This document shows positions 44,668-55,466 of a stretch of DNA of 64,000 nucleotides, piece by piece (position 1 is the first letter of the stretch; every line of letters starts with the position of its first letter). The DNA is from Serratia symbiotica (GTDB lineage: Bacteria; Pseudomonadota; Gammaproteobacteria; Enterobacterales; Enterobacteriaceae). The notes under the pieces were generated by a model. That model was not told the origin of the DNA, did not search any database, and was given only the letters and a program-made list of their open reading frames with translations. The translations under genes were made by a program, and so were the position numbers. The DNA is taken from the NCBI GenBank assembly GCA_900155695.1, contig FUHL01000001.1:186001-250000 (forward strand), read 5' to 3'.

Positions 44668-45405
44668 TTATGATAATTCGTCTTGATATTGCATATGCAC
44701 AATATAATTTACATCAACATTACTGCTAAGTTTAATATGATCGGTAAGCGGATTGTAATGTAGACCAATTATGTGTTTTCCTTGCAATAGAGTACTGTCA
44801 ACCAAGCCAATTAATTCAGAAGGCCGGATAAATTTCTTATATTCATGTGTGCCTTTTGGTAGTATATTTAGAATATATTCTGTACCTATTATTGCTAGCA
44901 ACCATGATTTAAAATTACGATTTATTGTAGAGAAAAACACATGACCTCCTGATTTTACTAGACGAATACAAGCAAATACTATTGATGCTGGATTAGGTAC
45001 GTGCTCGAGCATTTCCATACAAGTGATAACATCATACTGATGTGTATTGAATTTAGCATGATTTTCTGCTGTATCCTGCATGTAAGTCACATTTACACCA
45101 ATTGCTAATGAATGCCAACGAGCAATTTGCAGTATTTTTTCCGCCATATCTATGCCGACCACTTGAGCGCCCTCATGCGCCATGCTTTCTGATAAAATAC
45201 CACCTCCACAGCCGATATCAAGTACCTTTTTGCAAAAAAGACCATTGGCATGGTGCATGATATAGTTTAAGCGTAATGGGTTCATGCGGTGTAATAATTT
45301 GCATTTACCATTTAGATCCCACCAACTTTCTGCTATAGACTCAAACTTAGTGATTTCATCATGATCAATATTTTCTTTATGACGGCTTCCTAATGTTTGA
45401 TTCAT
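44668..45405 (-). CDS. ubiG: Ubiquinone O-methyltransferase
   Basis: UbiG performs both O-methylations of ubiquinone synthesis using S-adenosylmethionine. The 245 residues (E. coli 240) show the SAM-binding motif [26 protein letters not shown] split over motif I and the acidic loop, [12 protein letters not shown], and an amphipathic insertion ([22 protein letters not shown]) that binds membrane. The start [18 protein letters not shown] places DHDEI as in E. coli. It is divergent from gyrA (202 bases) and upstream of nrdA, as in E. coli. It supplies the quinone used by the cyo oxidase. Confidence 0.97.
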   Translation of the reverse strand: MNQTLGSRHKENIDHDEITKFESIAESWWDLNGKCKLLHRMNPLRLNYIMHHANGLFCKKVLDIGCGGGILSESMAHEGAQVVGIDMAEKILQIARWHSLAIGVNVTYMQDTAENHAKFNTHQYDVITCMEMLEHVPNPASIVFACIRLVKSGGHVFFSTINRNFKSWLLAIIGTEYILNILPKGTHEYKKFIRPSELIGLVDSTLLQGKHIIGLHYNPLTDHIKLSSNVDVNYIVHMQYQDELS

Positions 45406-45607
45406 AGGTATCTAACTCTTAATTTTTATTATAGAGATTGTACATATTCCTGCACAAATCTGATATCTTTTTCATCGATGATGAGCGATAAATTATGGAT
45501 AATAAGATCCTTATTTTTTTCTTCTAATGTGTGCTTATGGTATTATTGCATGACTTATCCACTATAGCAGTGGGAAAATGATTTATTAGCACGGGGATAC
45601 TAACTCC

Positions 45608-48175
45608 ATGAGCGACTTTGCTAGAGAAATAACATCGGTAAATATTGAAGACGAGTTAAAAAAGTCGTATCTAGACTATGCGATGTCTGTTATTGTTGGA
45701 CGTGCACTTCCAGATATCCGTGATGGCTTAAAGCCTGTACATCGTCGTGTTTTATACGCAATGAATGTATTAGGTAACAATTGGAATAAACCATATAAAA
45801 AATCAGCTCGTGTCGTTGGCGACGTGATAGGAAAATATCATCCGCACGGGGATATTGCTGTTTATGATACTATTGTACGCATGGCACAGCCATTTTCACT
45901 ACGTTATATGCTGATTGACGGTCAGGGGAACTTTGGTTCCGTTGATGGCGACTCTGCTGCAGCAATGCGTTATACAGAAGTCCGTATGTCTAAAATAGCT
46001 CATGAGCTGCTAGCCGATCTAGACAAAGAAACAGTTGATTTTATACCTAACTATGACGACACCGAGCAGATTCCGGCTGTTATGCCAACAAAAATTCCGA
46101 ATTTATTGGTTAATGGAGCATCTGGTATTGCTGTTGGTATGGCTACTAATATTCCACCTCATAATCTATTAGAAGTTATCAATGGCTGTCTAGCATACAT
46201 CGATGATGACAATATCACTATTGATGCATTGATGGCATACATACCCGGACCTGATTTTCCGACCGCCGCCATTATAAATGGTCGCAATGGTATTGAAGAA
46301 GCCTATCGTACAGGTCGTGGTAAAATCTATCTACGTGCTAGAGCAAAGATAGAAAGAGATGCAAAAACAGGACATGAAACTATCATTATTTGTGAGATTC
46401 CCTATCAAGTAAACAAGGCACGGTTAATTGAAAAAATTGCTGAATTAGTCAAAGAAAAACGAGTAGAAGGTATCAGCGCATTGCGTGATGAGTCTGATAA
46501 AGATGGCATGCGTATTGTGATAGAAATTAAACGAGATTCAGTGAGTGAGGTAGTACTAAATAACTTGTATACATTAACTCAATTACAGGTGACTTTTGGT
46601 ATCAACATGGTTGCATTGCATAATGGTCAACCAAAATTGTTGAATATAAAAGATATTCTACTATCTTTTCTGCATCATCGTCGTGAGATCGTGACGCGCC
46701 GTACTATCTTCGAACTACGTAAAGCCCGTGAACGTGCTCATATATTAGAAGCAATAACTATTGCGTTAGCTAATATTGATTCAATCATTGAGTTAATCCG
46801 TTGCGTCTCGACCCCGGCAGAAGCTAAATTTGCATTAGTAAAGGAAGCTTTAGAACTAGGAAAGGTACGTGAAATGATAGAACGCGTCGGTGCGCATTCT
46901 GCGCGTCCAGAGTGGTTAGAATCTGAATGTGGCATTCGTGATGGAAAATATTATTTGAGTATTCAACAGGCACAGGGAATTTTGGATCTGCGTCTACAAA
47001 AATTAACTAGTTTAGAGCACGAGAAGTTATTAAATGAATATAATGAGTTGCTCAACGTTATAACTAGGTTGACTTCTATTTTAGAAAACCCTGATTATCT
47101 AATGAAGGTTATCCGTGATGAATTGATAGAAATAAAAGAAAATTACAGTGATAATCGTCGCACAGAAATAACCTCAAATATTCCAGATATTAATATCGAA
47201 GATCTTATTAATCAAGAAGATGTAGTGGTAACATTGTCTTATTATGGATATGTTAAATATCAACCTCTGTCTGACTATGAGGCACAACGCCGTGGCGGAA
47301 AAGGTCGTTCTGCTGCCCGCATCAAAGAAGAAGATTTTATTAATTTCTTATTAGTAGCTAACACCCATGATACCATCATGTGCTTTTCTAATCGTGGTCG
47401 TCTGTACTGGATGAAGATATACCAATTACCTGAAGCTAGGCGTACTTCGCGTGGCCGTCCAATCGTTAATTTATTACCATTGGAAAATAATGAGCGTATT
47501 ACAGCTATCTTACCAGTTCGTGAGTATGAGGAGGGACGATATGTATTTATGGCAACAGCTAGCGGCACAGTAAAGAAAACCGCATTGAGTGAGTTCAGCC
47601 GTCCACGCAGCGCTGGTATTATTGCCGTTAATCTTAGTGAAGGTGACGAATTGATTGGTGTAAATCTAACTGATGGTAATAACGAAGTAATGCTATTTTC
47701 TGCCAGTGGCAAAGTGGTACGTTTCCATGAAATGAAGGTGCGTTCTATGGGTCGTATCGCTACTGGTGTAAACGGTATCAATCTGGGGTTAGGAGATAAG
47801 GTGATTTCACTAATTATTCCTCGTGGTACTAAAGGGGCTATTTTGACTGTGACTAAAAATGGATTTGGCAAACGTACTGCAATTACTGAATACCCAACTA
47901 AGTCACGCCCTACTCAGGGAGTTATCTCTATTAAAGTTAGCAAGCGTAATGGCCAAGTAGTTGGTGCTGTACAAGTAGACACGACAGATCAGATTATGTT
48001 AATTACTGATACAGGCAAGTTAGTTCGTACTCGAGTATCAGAGATTAGCGTAGTAGGTCGTAATACCCAAGGTGTTACGTTAATTCGCACAGCAGAAAAT
48101 GAGAATGTGGTTGGTTTACAACGCGTGGCTGAATGTCTTCAAGAAGAAGATTTAGATCTCTTAGTCCAGGCATAA
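45608..48175 (+). CDS. gyrA: DNA gyrase subunit A
   Basis: GyrA cuts and rejoins DNA for negative supercoiling, together with GyrB. It is 855 residues against 875 in E. coli; the difference is the loss of the acidic C-terminal tail after EEDLD. The catalytic Tyr is in [10 protein letters not shown] (residue 122), and the GyrA-box QRRGGKGRS opens the DNA-wrapping domain. In the quinolone-resistance region the sequence is [15 protein letters not shown]: residue 83 is Ile, where E. coli has Ser, while Asp87 is kept. [18 protein letters not shown] gives residue numbering identical to E. coli through this part. It is divergent from ubiG. Confidence 0.98.
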   Translation: MSDFAREITSVNIEDELKKSYLDYAMSVIVGRALPDIRDGLKPVHRRVLYAMNVLGNNWNKPYKKSARVVGDVIGKYHPHGDIAVYDTIVRMAQPFSLRYMLIDGQGNFGSVDGDSAAAMRYTEVRMSKIAHELLADLDKETVDFIPNYDDTEQIPAVMPTKIPNLLVNGASGIAVGMATNIPPHNLLEVINGCLAYIDDDNITIDALMAYIPGPDFPTAAIINGRNGIEEAYRTGRGKIYLRARAKIERDAKTGHETIIICEIPYQVNKARLIEKIAELVKEKRVEGISALRDESDKDGMRIVIEIKRDSVSEVVLNNLYTLTQLQVTFGINMVALHNGQPKLLNIKDILLSFLHHRREIVTRRTIFELRKARERAHILEAITIALANIDSIIELIRCVSTPAEAKFALVKEALELGKVREMIERVGAHSARPEWLESECGIRDGKYYLSIQQAQGILDLRLQKLTSLEHEKLLNEYNELLNVITRLTSILENPDYLMKVIRDELIEIKENYSDNRRTEITSNIPDINIEDLINQEDVVVTLSYYGYVKYQPLSDYEAQRRGGKGRSAARIKEEDFINFLLVANTHDTIMCFSNRGRLYWMKIYQLPEARRTSRGRPIVNLLPLENNERITAILPVREYEEGRYVFMATASGTVKKTALSEFSRPRSAGIIAVNLSEGDELIGVNLTDGNNEVMLFSASGKVVRFHEMKVRSMGRIATGVNGINLGLGDKVISLIIPRGTKGAILTVTKNGFGKRTAITEYPTKSRPTQGVISIKVSKRNGQVVGAVQVDTTDQIMLITDTGKLVRTRVSEISVVGRNTQGVTLIRTAENENVVGLQRVAECLQEEDLDLLVQA

Positions 48176-48867
48176 GAGACGTTGAAGACGACTAGATAAT
48201 GATTAGGTATGAGTTTAATATTATTTCATAATAGGATTATGGCTGTCTCGAATTACTAAATACATGGATATAGATTAATTCATAGTTATTCTAATCGATG
48301 ATTTTATCATATAATATACTTCATCATGCACAAATCATTATTTATAGATTTATTAGATTAAATAAAATTTAATGTTATCTTATAATAAAATTAAGCAATT
48401 TTGCGATTTTATCGCACTTTAATTTTATAAAAGCGTAAAATGTTATATAAAGATAACTTATATTATATTAGTGGTATATATAGGATTTATTATATAAAAT
48501 AACGTTGAATGTATTGATATTACTTAATTTTTTCAATCTAGAATTACGAAATAAGCTTATTGATGATATCAATACTTACCCCAACATGCAGCAAGGTACA
48601 TCTGTGTGCAATTTTACTTTCATTCATATCATACATATACATAATAGTATTGTGATATTGATGATATGTTTATATGAGAGTATTTAAAAATACATGAATG
48701 TCTATTATATGTATGAATTTTTCTTTGAAACTATAATAACTGCATCTAGAATATTTTTGATTTAATAGTTTAATACTTTAAAAGATATGAGATCAGATAA
48801 GATATATTAGTTTATGAAATTTTCTCTGTGGTAATCAAGGTTTACTAGCTTTTATGATTGTCATCAA
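48176..48867. other. Convergent spacer between gyrA and fruA
   Basis: 0.7 kb. A hairpin TGCGAT/ATCGCA (48402-48416) followed by CTTTAATTTT may be a weak gyrA terminator. A 60-codon plus-strand frame (48505-48687) has no features of a gene. Otherwise nothing recognised. Confidence 0.4.
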
Positions 48868-48909
48868 CTAAAAAACACGCAGATTATAGTATGGCTGCGT
48901 GTTTTTTAG
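48868..48909 (-). terminator. Strong bidirectional terminator at the end of fruA
   Basis: Perfect 15-base stem CTAAAAAACACGCAG/CTGCGTGTTTTTTAG with a 12-base loop. GC pairs are at the loop side and A/T runs at the base on both strands, so it can stop transcription from either direction. It starts nine bases after the fruA stop. Confidence 0.9.
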
Positions 48910-48917
48910 TCCATGCT

Positions 48918-50603
48918 TTAATCAGCAGTAGTCACAGACATTTTAGCTCCTTTTAAAAAAGCATACGCAGAACCTGCTAACAATGTTCCTGAAGTGATAG
49001 CTATAAGATATAACACTACTGGAGTTATAGCCCCCGGTATTAACAAGACAAAAACCCCCCCATGAGGTGCCATCAACTGAACTCCAAATAACATCGATAA
49101 TGCTCCAGTTAGGGCCCCTCCCATGATACAACAAGGTAATACTCTCATAGGATCACGAGCTGCAAATGGAATTGCTCCTTCAGAAATAAAACATAAACCT
49201 AATAGTAAGGCAGTTTTACCAGCTGCCTGCTCAGACTGATTAAACTTACTACGTGCTATTATAGTTGCTAAGCCCATTGATAATGGTGGAACCATACCAG
49301 CCGCCATAACTGCTGCCATAGGTGCATATACTGATGAGCTTAGTAGTGCAATACTGAAGGCATACGCTGCTTTATTGATTGGACCACCCATATCAATACA
49401 CATCATGGCGCCAATAATCGTTCCAAGTAATACAGCATTAGCAGTACCTAGCGATTGTAGCCAGTTAGTCAAAAACTCCATAATTTTAGCCACTGGTGCA
49501 CCAACGATATAAATCATAATTAAACCGCAGATTACACTAGTGAAGAACGGAATAATTAATATTGGTTTTAGCGCTTCCATGTTTTTTATTAGGTTGAGCT
49601 TATTGCTCATGACTTTAGCTACGTACCCCGCAAGAAATCCAGCAATAATGCCACCGAGGAAACCTGACCCTGTATTCATCGCTAGCATTCCACCGATTAA
49701 TCCAGGTGTCAATCCGGGACGATCAGCGATGGAAAACGCAATAAATCCAGCCAAGACGGGTATCATTAATGTAAAAGCTGCACCACTACCAATTTGCATT
49801 AGCGCTGCCGCTAATGTGCCTTTTACTTCAAATGCTTTAATGCCAAACATAAAGGATAATGCTATGCATAATCCCCATGCTACTACCATCGGTAACATAT
49901 AAGAAACACCGGTTAGCAGGTGACGATAAAGGATATTACCTGCTTTCTTTTTAGTTACTGCACCATTTTTTTGTTTTTGTGTATGGAAGACTATAGCTTC
50001 TAAAAGCGCTTTATCTAACTCCTGTGCTGTTTTCTTTAATGCTAATCCAGTGGAGGTATGGTATATTGGTTTACCAATAAACTTATTAAGATCCACTTCA
50101 ATATCAGCTGCTACAATTACTAGATCAGCTGCTGCAACTTCTTCTGATGTGATGACACTACTGGTACCTACAGAACCTCTTGTCTCGACTTTTACCCACC
50201 AGCCACGTCTCTTTGCTTCTTGTTCAATGGCTTCCGCTGCCATAAAAGTATGTGCCACACCAGTCGGACAAGCGGTGATTGCTACAATCCTTTTTTTATT
50301 GTCGGTCTTTAGAGTATCTATTGAATCGGTTGCTTGCTGGTAAATTTTGGCTGCGATTTTAGCATGTTCTAAAAATACTTGTGGGTCCTCTACGGCCTGT
50401 TCTATCTTTCCTATATAAACTAATTTTCCGTTGATCGTAGAATCAAGTAATGCAGATTTACCTATTATCACGACTAATTCAGCATCAATCAACGATGTAG
50501 TCAACGTCAAGTTAGTTTTTGTTAAGGCAGTTGCTAACATACGTTTTACTATGTAACTACGTGCATGCCCCAATGAGCTGTCTATTATTAGCAGCGTTTT
50601 CAT
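48918..50603 (-). CDS. fruA: Fructose PTS permease, IIB'BC components
   Basis: FruA imports fructose and phosphorylates it to fructose 1-phosphate, using phosphate from FruB. It is 561 residues (E. coli 563): a degenerate IIB' domain at the start (LLIIDSSLGHARSYI), the active IIB domain with Cys in AITACPTGVAHTFMAAEAIE, and the IIC membrane domain from about residue 225 (HLLTGVSYMLPMVVA, FSIADRPGLTPGLIGGMLA, GSGFLGGIIAGFLAGYV, DMGGPINKAAYAF, CFISEGAIPFAARDP). It is intact, with ribosome site AGGAG before the ATG. It is last in fruB-fruK-fruA, eight bases after fruK, and followed by a strong terminator. Confidence 0.97.
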   Translation of the reverse strand: MKTLLIIDSSLGHARSYIVKRMLATALTKTNLTLTTSLIDAELVVIIGKSALLDSTINGKLVYIGKIEQAVEDPQVFLEHAKIAAKIYQQATDSIDTLKTDNKKRIVAITACPTGVAHTFMAAEAIEQEAKRRGWWVKVETRGSVGTSSVITSEEVAAADLVIVAADIEVDLNKFIGKPIYHTSTGLALKKTAQELDKALLEAIVFHTQKQKNGAVTKKKAGNILYRHLLTGVSYMLPMVVAWGLCIALSFMFGIKAFEVKGTLAAALMQIGSGAAFTLMIPVLAGFIAFSIADRPGLTPGLIGGMLAMNTGSGFLGGIIAGFLAGYVAKVMSNKLNLIKNMEALKPILIIPFFTSVICGLIMIYIVGAPVAKIMEFLTNWLQSLGTANAVLLGTIIGAMMCIDMGGPINKAAYAFSIALLSSSVYAPMAAVMAAGMVPPLSMGLATIIARSKFNQSEQAAGKTALLLGLCFISEGAIPFAARDPMRVLPCCIMGGALTGALSMLFGVQLMAPHGGVFVLLIPGAITPVVLYLIAITSGTLLAGSAYAFLKGAKMSVTTAD

Positions 50604-50611
50604 ACTTACTC

Positions 50612-51559
50612 CTACTTTTGATCAAAATGTTTCAGATCGACACGTTCCATTAATGCAGATAATTGTAAGCGATCTTTCACGCCAACATTAATCTGACTCA
50701 CTGCTAATGCGGCTACAGCAGTAGCTAGACGAAAAGTATCTTCATTGGATTGGCACATCAACAAACCGTACATAAGGCCACCGACCATCGAATCACCAGC
50801 ACCTACAGTACTAATAACACTCTTACAGATTGGTGGTTTAGCGATCCAAATACTTGATCGATTAATCCATACCGCCCCTTCATCACCAAGAGAAATAATT
50901 ACATGAGCAATGCCTTCTTTGTGTAGTGCTTGTGCAGCAGTCACTACATCTTCTAATAGCGGCAATGGACGACCTGTATAGATCTCTAATTCGTGGCGAT
51001 TTGGTTTAATCAACCATGGAGCAATTTTTAGTCCAGCTATCAACGTCTCGTGACTGCTGTCGAAAATGATACGTGGACATTGCGCGCGCAAACAGATCAT
51101 CCAATCAGTAAAGTTATTAGGATCAATGCCCGCTGGCAGACTGCCACTAATTGCAATCATATCAAATTGGCTTAGCCAAATTAGGGAGTCGTGCACAAAA
51201 CGTTCCCAGTCCTGTGTAGTGACTTCAAAACCAGAGAAATTGAAATCAGTAACTATACTATTTTTTTCGGTTAATTTAACATTAATACGCGTATTACCTG
51301 GCACTGAGTGGAAATGATTGTCAATATCCAAATCATTAAACATTAACTGAAATCCATCTTGATTATCTTTACCTAAAAAACCACTAACAGAAACATCGAC
51401 CCCTAAATCCTTTAGCACTTTGGCAACGTTAATACCTTTACCTGCAGCATGTAAACTAACAGTTTGTATACGATTCACTCTCCCAAGTTCAATATCTTGG
51501 CACGAACCCACTAAATCATAAGCTGGATTTAAGGTGATAGTTGCTACTTTCTTAATCAT
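50612..51559 (-). CDS. fruK: 1-phosphofructokinase
   Basis: FruK phosphorylates fructose 1-phosphate to fructose 1,6-bisphosphate with ATP. The 315 residues (E. coli 312) are a complete PfkB-family ribokinase fold: ATITLNPAYDLVG at the start, the glycine-rich AGKGINVAKVLKDLG, ISGSLPAGIDPNNF and the second signature VGAGDSMVGGLMYGLL, with the catalytic Asp in GAGD. Its ATG overlaps the fruB stop by four bases (ATGA), which couples their translation. Product feeds glycolysis and would also activate PykF. Confidence 0.97.
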   Translation of the reverse strand: MIKKVATITLNPAYDLVGSCQDIELGRVNRIQTVSLHAAGKGINVAKVLKDLGVDVSVSGFLGKDNQDGFQLMFNDLDIDNHFHSVPGNTRINVKLTEKNSIVTDFNFSGFEVTTQDWERFVHDSLIWLSQFDMIAISGSLPAGIDPNNFTDWMICLRAQCPRIIFDSSHETLIAGLKIAPWLIKPNRHELEIYTGRPLPLLEDVVTAAQALHKEGIAHVIISLGDEGAVWINRSSIWIAKPPICKSVISTVGAGDSMVGGLMYGLLMCQSNEDTFRLATAVAALAVSQINVGVKDRLQLSALMERVDLKHFDQK

Positions 51560-52683
51560 GCTATATCTTCGCCCAGTCCTTCACTAATTGCTTTGCCTAT
51601 TGCTTGCAACATAGCTTGAGCATCTTCTCCATTGGCCATAAAACGTAAATGATGTCCTTTCTGCACTCCTAGCGCTACTACTTTTATCAAACTACGACCA
51701 TTTGCTGATTTTCCGTTACCATCTAAGTTAGTAACAGTAATTTCACTATTAAATTGCTTGATGATGTTAACGAGTGTAGTGCCTGGTCTGGCATGTAACC
51801 CATGTTCATTTCGGATCACATATTCTGCACTTAATGCCTTACTTTTTTGAGGTATTTTACTTGTAAGTAAAGACAGTATAGTAGCAGCATCAGCATGTAG
51901 TAGTTGTTGACCTTCATTAGCTAGCAGTAAATCACTAAGATAATTCAATATTACTAGCGATTGTATATTAGCTACAGAAACGGTAAGGAGCAGTCCAACT
52001 TTTTCTCCATCTTCCTCGAATATCTTCACTGGCAAGCTGACAGCAGCTGCGTTGACAATGTTCCCCTTACTACTGTCGCTTAACCAAATTCCCTGTCCTA
52101 AATACAGGGGAGGATTAGTCAGTACTTCTTTGATAAACAGAGTGGTAACTGCACCTATCTTCTGTAAATTTCCTGCATTTATTGCCTGTAAAGTCATTAA
52201 GTTATCAGTATTTACATTGAGTGTAATTAGGGAAATATCGAACCTTAATTCATCTTTTTTTTCCATCAATAGGCTATGTAATTCATCTACTGAAAGGGTT
52301 TCGGCTAGTTGTTGAGCTATGCTGTCATCACTCAGCACACGAGTCAACTGACGCAATAGTACTAAGTGTTCATCAGAACGAGCAGCAATGCCGATTACAA
52401 TATAAACTGTCTCTCCCGATCCCCAGTCTATACCTTGTGGATACTGAAATACTTGAATGCCGGTATTTAATACTAAATCATAAGTGTCAGTAGTGCCGTG
52501 TGGAATAGCAATGCCGTTACCCAAATAGGTCGAAGTTTGCAACTCACGTTGTAACATTCCGTCCACATAAGCGGCATTAACGTAACCAGCCTTATTGAGA
52601 GCAGCAGCTACCTGGCGAATAGCACTCTGTTTATCGGTACTGGCAACGCCCAAGTGAATGTCTTGTTTTAACAACTGAAACAT
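51556..52683 (-). CDS. fruB: Fructose-specific PTS diphosphoryl transfer protein (IIA-FPr)
   Basis: FruB receives phosphate from enzyme I and passes it to FruA. From the ATG at 52683 it is 375 residues (E. coli 376) and starts MFQLLKQDIHLG; an upstream ATG at 52692 sits too close to the AGGAG site. Domains: N-terminal IIA with active His in GNGIAIPHGTTDTY, a central receiver-like linker (GQGIWLSDSSKGN), and a C-terminal HPr-like FPr domain with phosphorylated His in RNEHGLHARPGTTLVN and the Ser region GKSANGRSLIKVVALGV. It is first in the operon, with a Cra-like operator just upstream. Confidence 0.97.
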   Translation of the reverse strand: MFQLLKQDIHLGVASTDKQSAIRQVAAALNKAGYVNAAYVDGMLQRELQTSTYLGNGIAIPHGTTDTYDLVLNTGIQVFQYPQGIDWGSGETVYIVIGIAARSDEHLVLLRQLTRVLSDDSIAQQLAETLSVDELHSLLMEKKDELRFDISLITLNVNTDNLMTLQAINAGNLQKIGAVTTLFIKEVLTNPPLYLGQGIWLSDSSKGNIVNAAAVSLPVKIFEEDGEKVGLLLTVSVANIQSLVILNYLSDLLLANEGQQLLHADAATILSLLTSKIPQKSKALSAEYVIRNEHGLHARPGTTLVNIIKQFNSEITVTNLDGNGKSANGRSLIKVVALGVQKGHHLRFMANGEDAQAMLQAIGKAISEGLGEDIA

Positions 52684-52704
52684 GACTATCATCTCCTGTT
52701 GAAT

Positions 52705-52716
52705 TGAATCATTTCA
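52705..52716 (-). promoter_or_regulatory. fruB: Candidate Cra (FruR) operator upstream of fruB
   Basis: TGAATCATTTCA is a near-palindrome matching the Cra consensus TGAAACGTTTCA at 10 of 12 positions and the E. coli fruB operator type TGAATCGTTTCA at 11 of 12. It ends 22 bases before the fruB ATG. Cra represses fruBKA until fructose 1-phosphate releases it. Whether cra is kept in this genome cannot be seen. Confidence 0.7.
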
Positions 52717-54006
52717 GTTTATTATAAAATTTATCTTTAAGAATATGGTGGGCAATAGCATTGAAATTATTCAAAGAATGTGTCTTTACTATAAAGTAAT
52801 AAATAACTTTTCTCTATTTTCTTTCTTACATTTTGAACTCATGCCTACTTTTGTTAAAAGTCGCTGTGCTTAAGGTAAAACGATATATTTTGATAACATA
52901 ATATTGATAAAACTGATTTTGATTTGTAAATATATTAACGCAAATTAATTCCTCTTGTTTATTAGCCTTATTTTATTCCTGCTCATCTAGCTTGTTAGAT
53001 CATTGACATCCCATGTTCTAAAAGTTTACTTTACAGCTATATAGTATTGTTTTATAGCATATTAATAACATTAATTTTGGATTATAGACTGAACTTTTTT
53101 AATTAGTAGTAATGATGCCAAATAGCTAAAAATAGCTAATTAGAATCAATGACGTATTAATTAATATCGCATGGACATTACGGTAACATTACTGAATTGG
53201 CAAAGTATATTTGCTAGGATAAAATGGTACTGTATAGTACGTAGGTTAGTATACACTGCTTTTATGATATTAGCGATTAAGAGGCTTGATCTGATATCAA
53301 TATCATTATATTGATATGATTCTTTTAAAATAGATTAAAGATAAATAATGTCTATATCGATACTAAATAATTAAAAACGATATTGAAGGTGTTTGGTAGA
53401 TGACTATTATCTTTTTACGGGATTATATATTTTATAACCATTATGCATGCATGTCTATAATTAACGCTTATGGGTATCGTATTACTTACTTAACGGCTTT
53501 ACAGAAATCAATAAGATAGATAATCATAAAAATATTTTTAAGATCTTTTTGCCTAATAGTTTTGACTAGAATATTTATATGAGTGCAGGATAATAAGTTA
53601 TTATAACATATCTCTGATAGCTTTTATTGCTAATGAAAGATTATATATATTTCTTTAGTATTGATCACATCATATAATATGCTTTATATTTTATAAATAA
53701 ATATAAATTATAATGAATTGTATACATTCTTTTTTAGATTAATCCAAATATTGTGTAATTATCAAGCTTATTTAAAATTTAACAAGCACATAAAATCTAT
53801 TTTTATCATATATTAGATATAGTAATATAATAATTATTGAATATTGTATACCAATACTTTATCAATTACAGTATAAAAGACTATTTTAGATTATAAATAG
53901 GTTAATAATGGTTTATACATCTATTCAAGAACATAAAATATTGAAGGTAATGAAAGAATATAAAAATTTTTATATTTTCATTTTTACTTTAATGTTATTT
54001 CTATTT
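52717..54006. other. 1.3 kb gene desert between fruB and yajR
   Basis: No frame, RNA or remnant recognised. The right part is extremely AT-rich. The fruB promoter should lie in the first 150 bases. Confidence 0.5.
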
Positions 54007-55371
54007 TTATTGTGAATTTATTAGTGATTCAAGTTGGTTTCTTCCACTTTTTTTAATATCTACTTTTATATAAGCAGTTTGCTCTTCTGGTATTATTATC
54101 ACATCTACGACACCGGGTAGAGCCTTGATGCGATTTTTTAATTCAGTATCTTTCACCGATAGTAATGAGAGTTGAATACGCAAGTTACTAAGGTAGTATG
54201 GGAATTTAATTGTACTACTTATTAAGAACCAGAAAGCAGAAAGAATCGAGCCAAACATAAATACTAACCATGTTCCTTGCAAGCTATATAACCAACCACC
54301 TAAACTGCCACCAATTGCTACACCGATAAATTGGCTAGTAGAGTAAGCTCCCATTGCAGTCCCCTTATAGCCTACTGGTGATGCTTTACTGATTAAGGAA
54401 GGAAGGATGGCTTCCATGGTATTAAATGCTATAAAAAAGAGCTGTATACCTGTAATAATCCACCATAGATGATCTCCGGTAAGCCATAGTAGTCCTTCTG
54501 TAAAGAACAACATCAATACGCATCCCATAAATACTTGTTTCATCTTACGATATTTTTCGGCATAGATAATGCACGGTACTACGATAAAAAACGATATAAG
54601 CATAGTTACTAGATAGATTTTCCAATGTTCACTCACTGCGAGCCCAGCTTTTCCCATTGCTATTGGGAGTGCGATAAAGCTAGATATTAGTAGAACATGC
54701 AGGCACATAATGCTGAAATTAAATTTTAGTAGCCGTGAATTGTTGAGTACTTTCCTAAAGCTACCGCGTACTATGCTCGATTCACGGTTTCGCACATGGT
54801 TATTTGAGGATGGCACAACAAAAATTGTTATTCCGATGCCAGCTAATGTTAGTCCAATCATCATCCAAAAAATCGCATGTAGTCCAAATGCATTGGTAAA
54901 AAGCGGTCCTAGTACAATCGCAACGGAAAATGTAACACCGAAGCTCACACCTATAAATGCCATAGCTTTAGTACAGTTTTGCTCACGAGTGAGATCAGAT
55001 AATAGTGCCATAACGGCTGCTGCAATAGTACCAACACCCTGTAGCGCGCGTCCTACGATTAGACCCCAAATAGAGTTGGTGGTAGCTGCAACCATGCTGC
55101 CAATAGCAAAAATTAACAATCCATAGATAATTAGCGGTTTGTAACCAATACGATCAGACAGTAATCCTGATGGTATTTGACATACTGCTTGTGTCAAACC
55201 ATAGATGCCGATTGCAATGCCAATCAAGAACTCACTAGCCTCCTTTAGGGCCATTCCGTAGGTAGTTAAAACCGGAAGAACCATAAAAATACCGAGCATG
55301 CGTAGTGAAAATACAGCGCCTAGTCCCCAAGCAGCATATAACTCTACTTTAGTCATTATATTATCATTCAC
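54007..55371 (-). CDS. yajR: Major facilitator superfamily transporter YajR
   Basis: YajR is a 12-helix proton-driven MFS transporter with a C-terminal ferredoxin-like YAM domain; its substrate is unknown. The 454 residues equal the E. coli length. The MFS motif A is clear in GLLSDRIGYKPLIIYG, followed by GRALQGVGTIAAAVMALLSDLTREQN and PSLISKASPVGYKGTAMGAYSTSQFIGVAIGGSLGGW. The tail (IKALPGVVDVIIIPEEQTAYIKVD) is the YAM domain. It is downstream of cyoE by 95 bases on the same strand, as in E. coli. Retention in a reduced genome suggests useful export or import, not specified by sequence. Confidence 0.93.
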   Translation of the reverse strand: MNDNIMTKVELYAAWGLGAVFSLRMLGIFMVLPVLTTYGMALKEASEFLIGIAIGIYGLTQAVCQIPSGLLSDRIGYKPLIIYGLLIFAIGSMVAATTNSIWGLIVGRALQGVGTIAAAVMALLSDLTREQNCTKAMAFIGVSFGVTFSVAIVLGPLFTNAFGLHAIFWMMIGLTLAGIGITIFVVPSSNNHVRNRESSIVRGSFRKVLNNSRLLKFNFSIMCLHVLLISSFIALPIAMGKAGLAVSEHWKIYLVTMLISFFIVVPCIIYAEKYRKMKQVFMGCVLMLFFTEGLLWLTGDHLWWIITGIQLFFIAFNTMEAILPSLISKASPVGYKGTAMGAYSTSQFIGVAIGGSLGGWLYSLQGTWLVFMFGSILSAFWFLISSTIKFPYYLSNLRIQLSLLSVKDTELKNRIKALPGVVDVIIIPEEQTAYIKVDIKKSGRNQLESLINSQ

Positions 55372-55466
55372 ATCACACCTCGCGTAGACTTCTATTAGAT
55401 CTTGTGAACGTTAAACGCAGTAAATATACTATCGAATTTATCTGACATGAAGTATGAAATGGTTAC

